Below are positions 1-5,109 of a stretch of DNA of 6,673 nucleotides, piece by piece (position 1 is the stretch's first letter; each line of letters starts with the position of its first letter). The position numbers and the translations under genes are program-made. The stretch lies in assembly GCA_964556885.1 (NCBI GenBank), contig CAZKYP010000176.1, forward strand, positions 1 through 6,673, in the 5' to 3' direction. Below the pieces are notes generated by a model that searched no databases, had not been told where the DNA came from, and saw only the letters and a list, made by a program, of their open reading frames with translations. The DNA is from CAZKYP01 sp964556885. GTDB lineage: Bacteria; Planctomycetota; Phycisphaerae; Sedimentisphaerales; Anaerobacaceae.

Positions 1-1160
1 CTGCCTGTTTCGTAAGGATTCTGCTCGACCCATTTCTTAAGGTTCTCCGCATTAACAAAAAAGCCCTGATGAAAACAACCGGCCGAAGCCCACGTACCAT
101 CCGGTTTTTGACGCTGCCCGAACCATGCTACTGCAGTTGATGGTTCCAACGAAGCGACTTTACCATCCAGCGTTTTGACAACAATCTTCCGGCCCGTCAG
201 GCGGTCCTTTTCATGTACTTCTATGTCCCTGCCTGTACGAGCCGCCACACCCAATGCACAGTGGGAACAGCAGCCCCATGTACGCAGACCGCCTTCAACA
301 ACTACCTCAGCCGCGTCCTGAGGATAACAGGCACGGTCGCAGAAGCCGCAACGATGTGATAATTCCTTTTCCTGTAAAAGCCCGAAAGCAAGGATATTGC
401 CCCCACTTTCTGAACGTTCTTTAATCGCCGCATCCCGATCAGCAAACGCCTTGACCCAGAGTCTGCCTGTATTCTCATCCTGGCCATATAGGAATACAGC
501 CTCAGCGGCCGGAACGGGATTGCCGGTTATCCAGTCTGTTACCGAGACTTTCTTCTCGAAGCCGGTCTTATCCTCAGTTAAGCACGAACACATGATGAAG
601 TAGCAATGCGGACTGCACAGCCTAACCGGCCCTTTGTCCGTTTGAACTGTTACAAGCGTCCTGGGAGCAATATCACCATCGCACATATAACAAATCTTAT
701 CTTTAGGTCTGTCGTCGACCCTGGCAGGTGCAAGCCTTTCGAAAGCAGGCACATTGTCCGTAACACCAGACAAGTCTACTCCCAGATCTTTCCATTTATT
801 TAGAATTTCCTCTTTTGAGAAGAAACCCTCGTGCCTGAATAATTCCTTGCCCGAGGCATTGTAGAATACCTGGGTAGGGATAACGTTAATCCGATATTCT
901 TTTGTCAATTCCGGATTCGTTCGCACGTCGAGGAAATGTACATCCAGTTTGCCCGCCAGCTCCCTCTTTAACTCATCGAGGATAGGAGCCATCATCTTGC
1001 AGGGTATACACGTATCGGACCCAAGATCAATAAGAGCGGGTAATCCCGTACTTGTCTTCCTTGTAGTCCCTTCGCCGGCCTGATTCTGCTTGACGGCAAC
1101 CACAGTAACAACAACGGCGATGAGCGCAATAACAATCACGATTTTCATAATTTTACTCAT
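1..1160 (-). CDS. Membrane-anchored thioredoxin fused to NosL-like and MerB-like Cys-rich domains (3' end outside window)
   Basis: 386 residues are visible with no stop. Residues 4-23 are a hydrophobic anchor. The thioredoxin domain (about 40-130) has CIPC (Cys51, Cys54) and cis-Pro95. Residues 155-261 look NosL-like: CYMC (157-160), LCSPHC (181-186), Cys191/193, then VSVTDW, an Ala-rich turn and a GGNILAF end, the usual NosL order for a copper-chaperone fold. Residues 267-386 resemble MerB (alkylmercury lyase): CGFCDRAC (271-278), WGCCSHC (295-301), a TGRKIVV strand, then AGCFHQGFF and a Trp-containing helix. Cys298 and Cys362 match MerB Cys96 and Cys159, but the catalytic Asp99 position is Cys301. 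The domains should lie outside the membrane. Substrate unknown; extracytoplasmic binding, transfer or cleavage of a thiophilic metal or metalloid is inferred. Confidence 0.8.
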   Translation of the reverse strand, partial: MSKIMKIVIVIALIAVVVTVVAVKQNQAGEGTTRKTSTGLPALIDLGSDTCIPCKMMAPILDELKRELAGKLDVHFLDVRTNPELTKEYRINVIPTQVFYNASGKELFRHEGFFSKEEILNKWKDLGVDLSGVTDNVPAFERLAPARVDDRPKDKICYMCDGDIAPRTLVTVQTDKGPVRLCSPHCYFIMCSCLTEDKTGFEKKVSVTDWITGNPVPAAEAVFLYGQDENTGRLWVKAFADRDAAIKERSESGGNILAFGLLQEKELSHRCGFCDRACYPQDAAEVVVEGGLRTWGCCSHCALGVAARTGRDIEVHEKDRLTGRKIVVKTLDGKVASLEPSTAVAWFGQRQKPDGTWASAGCFHQGFFVNAENLKKWVEQNPYETG

Positions 1161-1310
1161 GATCGAACTTCCTTCCTTTCTGAACACCCGTTTCATCCAG
1201 CTTACAAGCAACCATATACCGACAATAACAGCCGGCAAAATTAGCGGATTCATTGCCCGTCCACCGCTGCATGGGCACTGTAACAAAATGTTAATTTTTT
1301 CACATATCAT
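1161..1310 (-). other. In-frame 5' extension upstream of the fusion gene, possible extra membrane helix
   Basis: The reading frame of the fusion gene stays open for 50 codons upstream of its best start, back to an ATG at 1310 that overlaps the previous stop as ATGA. It would encode CPCSGG at residues 12-17, a hydrophobic segment NPLILPAVIVGIWLLVSW (21-38) and a basic KRVFRK stretch, which reads like a genuine membrane helix. A third in-frame ATG is at 1253. I prefer 1160 because of its ribosome site and the match to the paralogue's start. The extension may be translated as a longer form, or be a decayed membrane gene. Confidence 0.4.
1168..1180 (-). promoter_or_regulatory. Strong ribosome binding site deciding the fusion-gene start
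   Basis: GAAAGGAAGGAAG on the minus strand ends 7 bases before the ATG at 1160. It is the most purine-rich such site in the window and favours 1160 over the in-frame ATGs at 1253 and 1310. Confidence 0.7.
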
Positions 1311-1783
1311 TCAGCTTTGGTCAATTTAATGCCAAGTTCGGCCCACTTGGCGAGAATATCTTCTTTCGACATGAATCCCTCATGACGAAACAACTCGTTT
1401 CCCTCGGCATCGTAGAATATCTGCGTGGGAATCACTCGAATATCGAATTCTTCGTTGAGAATGGGATTAGTATTTACATCCAGAAATTGCACCTTGAAAA
1501 TCCCGGCGTACTCGGCTTTCAGCTCTTCGAGAATCGGGGCCATCAGTTTACACGGTTCGCACGTCGTAGAGCCGAGGTCCATAAGCTGCGGCAGAGGTCC
1601 GGTCGCTTCATTTTCAACCGGAGTTGGCTCATCAATCGTCGCATCCACATCAGCATTAGCATTAGCCGGTTGATTGGCATCGGCCGTCTCGGAAGCCGCC
1701 CTTTGGCTCTTTTTGTGATTCACCACCGCAGCAACCGTTATGATAAGAACAACGACTATCAATACATTCACAGTCTTATTCAT
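1307..1783 (-). CDS. Membrane-anchored thioredoxin-fold protein (CEPC)
   Basis: A 158-residue protein with an N-terminal signal-anchor (residues 4-21), an Ala/Asn/Asp/Glu-rich linker (about 28-62) and a thioredoxin domain (about 65-155). The active site is CEPC (Cys75, Cys78) in the order TCEPCKLMAP, with the cis-proline in VIPTQ (Pro119). The anchor with Lys3 inside places the domain outside the cytosolic membrane, so it should act on extracytoplasmic disulfides or metal-thiol proteins rather than on ArsC. It is about two-thirds identical over 85 residues to the thioredoxin domain of the next gene, so the two are duplicates. The ATG at 1783 follows GGTGAT about 7 bases upstream. It lies 54 bases after the DGC gene; I see no convincing promoter there. 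Confidence 0.93.
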   Translation of the reverse strand: MNKTVNVLIVVVLIITVAAVVNHKKSQRAASETADANQPANANADVDATIDEPTPVENEATGPLPQLMDLGSTTCEPCKLMAPILEELKAEYAGIFKVQFLDVNTNPILNEEFDIRVIPTQIFYDAEGNELFRHEGFMSKEDILAKWAELGIKLTKAE

Positions 1784-1837
1784 AAGTTAATCACCAGACC
1801 TTTCATATATAGTATCGTCTCTTTAGTATGAATAAAC

Positions 1838-2212
1838 TTATCTTAACAGAGCGGCACCTTTCTGCACTACCTTATCAACGTTTTCATTAGTAGCCGGCGA
1901 GCTGCCCTTTTCCATACCCAAATCGGTTACCCGCAGTTGTTCGAATCCCGTAAATCCCGCCAGTTCGAGAGATTTCTTAACGCAATCGAGGTTACAACCG
2001 TCGATGGCCAATATCTTCGAGGCTGATTTTGTCTTCTGCATTATCGGCTCGACCCGCCCGCCGATACCGGCCAAACAGAACATTGCCCCGATTCCATCCT
2101 TTGTCATTTTCCGGGCCGCACGGTCGGATATCTCGCCGACATCCGCCGCCCCCGAACATGCAAATATTAATTTCGGTCCTCCGCTGCAAACATTCGATTT
2201 TTCAGCACACAT
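1838..2212 (-). CDS. DGC-domain putative zinc-binding protein
   Basis: A 124-residue protein matching the DGC family (PF08859, named for its Asp-Gly-Cys motif), annotated as putative zinc-binding; no biochemical function is established that I know of. Visible features are CSGG at 9-12, FACSGAADVGEISDRAAR (18-35), FCLAGIGGR (45-53) and IDGCNLDC (70-77), giving conserved cysteines at 9, 19, 46, 73 and 77, enough for a thiolate metal site. I start it at the ATG at 2212 because AAGGGG (2219-2224) lies 6 bases upstream; a TTG at 2230 would place that site inside the gene. It begins 10 bases after the redox-disulfide stop. Its pairing with small thioredoxins and ars genes suggests metal or metalloid thiol handling. 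Confidence 0.88.
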   Translation of the reverse strand: MCAEKSNVCSGGPKLIFACSGAADVGEISDRAARKMTKDGIGAMFCLAGIGGRVEPIMQKTKSASKILAIDGCNLDCVKKSLELAGFTGFEQLRVTDLGMEKGSSPATNENVDKVVQKGAALLR

Positions 2213-2222
2213 ATTTTTCCCC

Positions 2223-2456
2223 TTATACAAGCATTTTTTTGATTTCTTCGGTTGACAGCACCTTGCCGCTGCTTTTGACCTGGCCGTCTATTGCCAGGGC
2301 GGGCGTCATCATTACGCCAAATTTCATAATCTCCTGAATCTGGGTCACTTTTTCAACTTCGCACTCTACTCCCATTTCTTTAATCGCCGCTGCGGCGTTC
2401 TCTGTTAATTTCTTACACTTCGGACAGCCGGTCCCGAGTATCTGTATCTTCTTCAT
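2223..2456 (-). CDS. Small thioredoxin-like redox-active disulfide protein
   Basis: A 77-residue cytosolic mini-thioredoxin of the redox-active disulfide protein 2 type. It has the CPKC active site at Cys11-Cys14 right after the first beta strand (IQILGTG), the cis-proline segment MMTPAL (Pro52) and a C-terminal helix; Cys32 is extra. The length is typical for this subfamily, which is common in anaerobes and archaea. Its ATG overlaps the FmdE-like stop (TAATG), and its GGGAG ribosome site sits in that gene's last codons. As the only thioredoxin-fold protein here without a membrane anchor, it is the best candidate in the window for an electron donor to ArsC; this is inference. A dead copy of its first codons lies at 3315-3371. 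Confidence 0.92.
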   Translation of the reverse strand: MKKIQILGTGCPKCKKLTENAAAAIKEMGVECEVEKVTQIQEIMKFGVMMTPALAIDGQVKSSGKVLSTEEIKKMLV

Positions 2457-2470
2457 TATTTAGTCTCCCG
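2411..2470. repeat. Direct repeat, copy 2 (at the start of the intact redox-disulfide gene)
   Basis: Same orientation as 3326-3385. This copy holds the functional ATG, the CPKC codons and the GGGAG ribosome site, and reaches into the last codons of the FmdE-like gene. About 80% identity over 60 bases by hand count, with most differences around the start codon and the outer edges. Confidence 0.8.
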
Positions 2471-3232
2471 TAATATAGGATTATTATTTTTCCGGATAAT
2501 GTTTTTGTTTATGACGTCACCTCTTGGTCCTTGATGAATATAGTTATCCGGCTTCCATATAAAACCATCCATATCTTCTATTAAAAACGATTCTTTGAGC
2601 GACTCGTTAAGAAGACCTTCAGCAAAGTCCCAGCCAAGTTTCTGACATTGGTGCATTTGCTCGATAGTAAAGTCTCCGGATTTTATTTTCTTTTCAAGGT
2701 CGAAAAGTTTCTGAGGAAAAACACCCTCTTTAAGGGATACTCTTATTGCCTGTTTTGTTGAGATGCGGTAGAGGATAAACTGATTGCCCATATTAGGGTC
2801 AATCTTCTGAGTGCCGAATCTTATCCTGCCGCCGGTAAGATAAGCGGCAACATCGCCGAAACATGGGGAGTTATTGGTTATACAGCAAGTATCTGTTCTG
2901 TCAACAACACCATTCGGATAAAGTCTATCCAAACCAAGTTTTAATGCACACGCCGCTGTTACTAATCCATCACAAGGGTGACCATGCATCCTGATAATAT
3001 CCTTCAAGGTGATGGTTTTTGTTTTCTCGGCGTAAGGCCCAAGGCTGCTTTCGGTATCTAACACTTCAAAAGCCGGGGCATAACGGGCTTTGGCTAACCA
3101 ATCAGGATAATACCAGCACACCTTATCAGAAGAGTTATCTTTGGTTGTCTGTAAATTGTTTATAGATGTACAACCTGAGAAGAGCAATAGGCCAAACAAA
3201 ATATTAATAGCAATGAGCTTTTTCTTTCCCAC
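2456..3232 (-). CDS. Lipoprotein with FmdE-like Cys/His domain
   Basis: A 258-residue predicted lipoprotein of unknown function. The N terminus is KKK, a hydrophobic stretch, then FSGC at 18-21 (lipobox-like; Cys21 would be acylated), so it is membrane-tethered outside the cytosol. The middle resembles the FmdE family (PF02663, named for formylmethanofuran dehydrogenase subunit E): HGHPCDGL (83-90) fits the HGHxCpG metal-site motif with Asp in place of Pro, followed by a Cys pair 116-117, Cys124, the YLTGGRIRFG segment (131-140) and a Lys/Arg-rich IRVSLKEG (163-170). The Cys/His set suggests metal binding. Translation starts at GTG (3232) behind AAGGA, and the stop overlaps the next start as TAATG. 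It is more A+T-rich than its neighbours, has its own possible promoter and is flanked by a direct repeat, all suggesting later insertion. Confidence 0.82.
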   Translation of the reverse strand: MGKKKLIAINILFGLLLFSGCTSINNLQTTKDNSSDKVCWYYPDWLAKARYAPAFEVLDTESSLGPYAEKTKTITLKDIIRMHGHPCDGLVTAACALKLGLDRLYPNGVVDRTDTCCITNNSPCFGDVAAYLTGGRIRFGTQKIDPNMGNQFILYRISTKQAIRVSLKEGVFPQKLFDLEKKIKSGDFTIEQMHQCQKLGWDFAEGLLNESLKESFLIEDMDGFIWKPDNYIHQGPRGDVINKNIIRKNNNPILRETK

Positions 3233-3247
3233 AAATTATTCCTTAAT

Positions 3248-3263
3248 CAGAGCAACCCCTCTG
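3248..3263. promoter_or_regulatory. Small inverted repeat near the predicted transcription start
   Basis: CAGAG and CTCTG form a perfect 5-bp dyad with a 6-base spacer (3248-3252 and 3259-3263), just downstream of the possible promoter and upstream of the AAGGA ribosome site of the FmdE-like gene. It could be an operator half-site pair or a weak 5'-leader hairpin. It is short enough to be chance, and no T-run follows, so it is not a terminator. Confidence 0.2.
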
Positions 3264-3268
3264 CATAA

Positions 3269-3297
3269 ATTAAATTCAGTCCCACGGTCAGAATCAA
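3269..3297 (-). promoter_or_regulatory. Possible sigma-70-type promoter for the FmdE-like gene
   Basis: On the minus strand TTGATT (3292-3297) and TTTAAT (3269-3274) are separated by exactly 17 bases, matching the -35/-10 consensus at 4/6 and 5/6 positions. The start site would fall near 3262, giving a leader of about 30 bases before the GTG at 3232. It lies in the only sizeable gap of the cluster. One good match in A+T-rich DNA can arise by chance, and the host's sigma factor preferences are unknown. Confidence 0.35.
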
Positions 3298-3314
3298 CCG
3301 CCTCTCTTTATTTT

Positions 3315-3371
3315 CTACCTAAGCTTCTTGCATTTCGGACACCCGGTCCCGAATATCTGTATCTTTTTAAT
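3315..3371 (-). pseudogene. Dead 5' fragment of a redox-active disulfide protein gene
   Basis: Directly after the trmO-like stop there is an AGGAG ribosome site, then ATT where an ATG would be expected, then codons for KKIQIFGTGCPKCKKLR followed by TAG. This matches the first 17 residues of the intact small thioredoxin-like protein at 2223-2456 almost exactly (MKKIQILGTGCPKCKKLT), including the CPKC active site. The start codon is lost, a stop follows at codon 19, and no recognisable remainder follows. It is a relic of a second copy, or of the original 5' end displaced when the FmdE-like gene arrived. Initiation from ATT with production of an 18-residue CxxC peptide is possible but unlikely. 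Confidence 0.8.
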
Positions 3372-3385
3372 ATTTTAATCTCCTA
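3326..3385. repeat. Direct repeat, copy 1 (upstream of the FmdE-like gene)
   Basis: Bases 3326-3385 align without gaps to 2411-2470 at a constant offset of 915. The central 30 bases (3336-3365) differ at only 2 positions; the edges are more diverged. The repeat includes the ribosome site and first codons of the redox-disulfide gene and reaches into the 3' end of the trmO-like gene. The two copies bracket the FmdE-like gene. Confidence 0.8.
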
Positions 3386-3887
3386 TTTTGTTTTCGTTAT
3401 GGAATCGTTTATCTGCGATGCCGGGTATGCCGGACACATGATCCTGCCAGCCATTACGCTCGACCTTGATATTGTCGAACCGTGACGTGTATGGCTTGAT
3501 ATCCAGCAGAGGTGTACCGTTCAGGATATCAACCTCTGCGATATAAATCCGTCCATCCTCGATTCGCAGCAGGCGAACAGACGACATGCCGATCGGGTTC
3601 GGTCGACACGGCGCACGCGTTGCGAACAATCCCCTTTCGACCGTATCCAGGTACGGTGTAACCAGAAGCCTAAATTTGGCCGCTTTATGAAACCAGTAAA
3701 TCAGCCATATTCTCTCGAAACCTTCGAGGTCTTTCAATCCCTGCCGGTACGGCTCGTAAACTTCCACGATACCTTCGCTGTTTTTAGCAAACACCGGCTG
3801 GATCGGCGAACCTTTCGCCTCGGTAAGTGACGAATGAACAATGCCGATTGGCTTAATCGTTATTGACATATCATTTTCCATAGTCAT
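3375..3887 (-). CDS. trmO: TrmO/TsaA-family tRNA (t6A37) N6-methyltransferase-like protein
   Basis: Characterised members methylate N6 of threonylcarbamoyladenosine at tRNA position 37 using SAM. The UPF0066/TsaA signature is clear: RAPCRPNPIG (91-100) and the downstream NGTPLLDIKPY (123-133), both SAM/active-site segments, within the beta-rich core starting at PIGIVHS (13-19). The protein has 170 residues, shorter than E. coli TrmO (about 235), and is the single-domain form lacking the C-terminal extension. The ATG at 3887 overlaps the ACR3 stop (ATGA) and has AGGAAG about 8 bases upstream. Single-domain relatives are known from arsenic gene islands, but their role there is not established. 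tRNA modification, or use of the fold on another methyl acceptor, are both possible; specificity cannot be read from sequence. Confidence 0.88.
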   Translation of the reverse strand: MTMENDMSITIKPIGIVHSSLTEAKGSPIQPVFAKNSEGIVEVYEPYRQGLKDLEGFERIWLIYWFHKAAKFRLLVTPYLDTVERGLFATRAPCRPNPIGMSSVRLLRIEDGRIYIAEVDILNGTPLLDIKPYTSRFDNIKVERNGWQDHVSGIPGIADKRFHNENKIGD

Positions 3888-5089
3888 GCAATCGCTTCCT
3901 CTCTAAACCATTTTTGTGTTTTCAGGCATATTTTAACAAGCATCAGCATCACAGGAACCTCAATCAATACTCCGACGACCGTTGCCAGTGCGGCCCCGGA
4001 AGATAGGCCGAACAACATCGTCGCCGTCGCTATCGCTACCTCAAAATGATTGGATGCCCCTATCATAGCAGACGGGGCCGCATCGCGGTATTCGAGTTTT
4101 AATAATTTCGCCAAACCGTAGCCGATCCAGAAGATAAGATTCGTCTGAATAAACAGCGGTATCGCTATCCAGAGAATCGTAAGGGGATTGGAAAGGATAA
4201 CTTCGCCTTTGAACGAAAACAGCAGAACCAAAGTTACAAGTAAAGCAATAATTGTAACAGGCGTCAGGAAATGCAGGAACCTCTCCTGAAACCACTCCCT
4301 GCCTTTGGCCGAAATAATCCACTTCCGTGATAGATACCCTGCAATTAGAGGCAATGCAACATAAATTGCAATCGACAATAACAACGCCTGCCATGGAACA
4401 GGGAGCCTCCCCACACCGAGTAAGAATCCACCTAATAAACCGTATAACAGGAGCATCGTAAGAGAATTGATTGCGACCATTACCAGCGTATGCCCATCGT
4501 TTCCTTTGGCAAGATATCCCCAGACAAGAACCATAGCCGTACATGGTGCAATTCCCAATAAGATACAACCGGCCAGATAACTTCGCCAGAGCGGCACCTC
4601 GAGCATCTTAACGCCTCCGGCTTCGATAACCGTTCCCGCCCCATAGGCAGCCCCGACCGGCAAATCCAGGCCAAAAGGCATCTTGACATGGTCGACGGCA
4701 TCGGGACCAATGAAGCCATAGAATAACGTTCCTAAAAAGAACAACGATATCGCATACATCGTAAAAGGCTTGACGGCCCAGTTCACAAAAAGTGTTAATC
4801 CCACCGGCTTGACGCTTTTTCCCGCCTTGAGCACCTCGGCAAAATCGATCTTCACCATAATCGGGTACATCATAAAAAACAAACATATCGCAATCGGCAC
4901 CGAAACAACCGGGGCCTTGTTGACATAAATCGCCAGGCTGTCGAGCCAGGTGGCAACCGATGGAGCCGCCTTTCCGAGCACAATCCCGCCGACAATACAC
5001 AACACTATCCAGACGGTCAGGTACTTCTCGAAGACATTAAGGCCTTTGCCCTGTTGTTGAGATGAATTGTCACTTGCCATATCATCCAT
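3884..5089 (-). CDS. acr3: ACR3-type arsenite efflux permease, long form
   Basis: An integral membrane carrier of the BART superfamily, about ten helices, exporting arsenite driven by the proton motive force. The two residues essential in Acr3 of Alkaliphilus metalliredigens (Cys129, Glu305) are recognisable as Cys183 in GIAPCTAMVLVWG and Glu377 in GVLIEVPVML; the SNHFEVAIA motif (346-354) is also typical. At 401 residues it is longer than the usual 350 or so. The extra length is a polar N terminus (1-17) and an insertion of roughly 30-35 residues at about 127-165 (Gly/Ala-rich, GAAYGAGTV, likely extracytoplasmic) just before the helix carrying Cys183. The start at 5089 has only a weak ribosome site, and the ATG at 5080 is an alternative. 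Its stop overlaps the trmO-like start as ATGA. Confidence 0.95.
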   Translation of the reverse strand: MDDMASDNSSQQQGKGLNVFEKYLTVWIVLCIVGGIVLGKAAPSVATWLDSLAIYVNKAPVVSVPIAICLFFMMYPIMVKIDFAEVLKAGKSVKPVGLTLFVNWAVKPFTMYAISLFFLGTLFYGFIGPDAVDHVKMPFGLDLPVGAAYGAGTVIEAGGVKMLEVPLWRSYLAGCILLGIAPCTAMVLVWGYLAKGNDGHTLVMVAINSLTMLLLYGLLGGFLLGVGRLPVPWQALLLSIAIYVALPLIAGYLSRKWIISAKGREWFQERFLHFLTPVTIIALLVTLVLLFSFKGEVILSNPLTILWIAIPLFIQTNLIFWIGYGLAKLLKLEYRDAAPSAMIGASNHFEVAIATATMLFGLSSGAALATVVGVLIEVPVMLMLVKICLKTQKWFREEAIA

Positions 5090-5109
5090 TATATATCTCG
5101 CAATCCAAT

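Noticed and set aside
302..487. Minus-strand open frame of 61 codons near the left edge
   Set aside because: It is a shadow in the wrong frame of the fusion gene, whose frame is continuous from 1160 to base 3 with conserved motifs.
1640..1680. Short GCATTA/GCATCG-like repeats inside the first thioredoxin gene, considered as a DNA repeat
   Set aside because: They encode the Ala/Asn/Asp-rich flexible linker after the membrane anchor; low-complexity linker coding explains them.
1382..1831. Plus-strand open frame of 149 codons
   Set aside because: It lies antisense to the anchored thioredoxin gene, has no recognisable domain or good ribosome site, and the opposite strand encodes a clear CEPC thioredoxin.
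1784..1837. A+T-rich gap with TATA-like bases before the anchored thioredoxin, considered as a promoter
   Set aside because: A TACTAT-like -10 can be drawn but no -35 at proper spacing is visible; the GGTGAT ribosome site alone explains the region.
3233..3374. The only sizeable gap, considered for a terminator, riboswitch or small RNA
   Set aside because: No GC-rich hairpin followed by a T-run and no known riboswitch core is seen. The gap is explained by the redox-gene relic, a possible promoter and a ribosome site.
4041..4568. Minus-strand open frame of 175 codons in another frame inside ACR3
   Set aside because: It is embedded in the ACR3 gene, which has all family motifs; the alternative product is Cys/Tyr-rich and resembles no protein I know.
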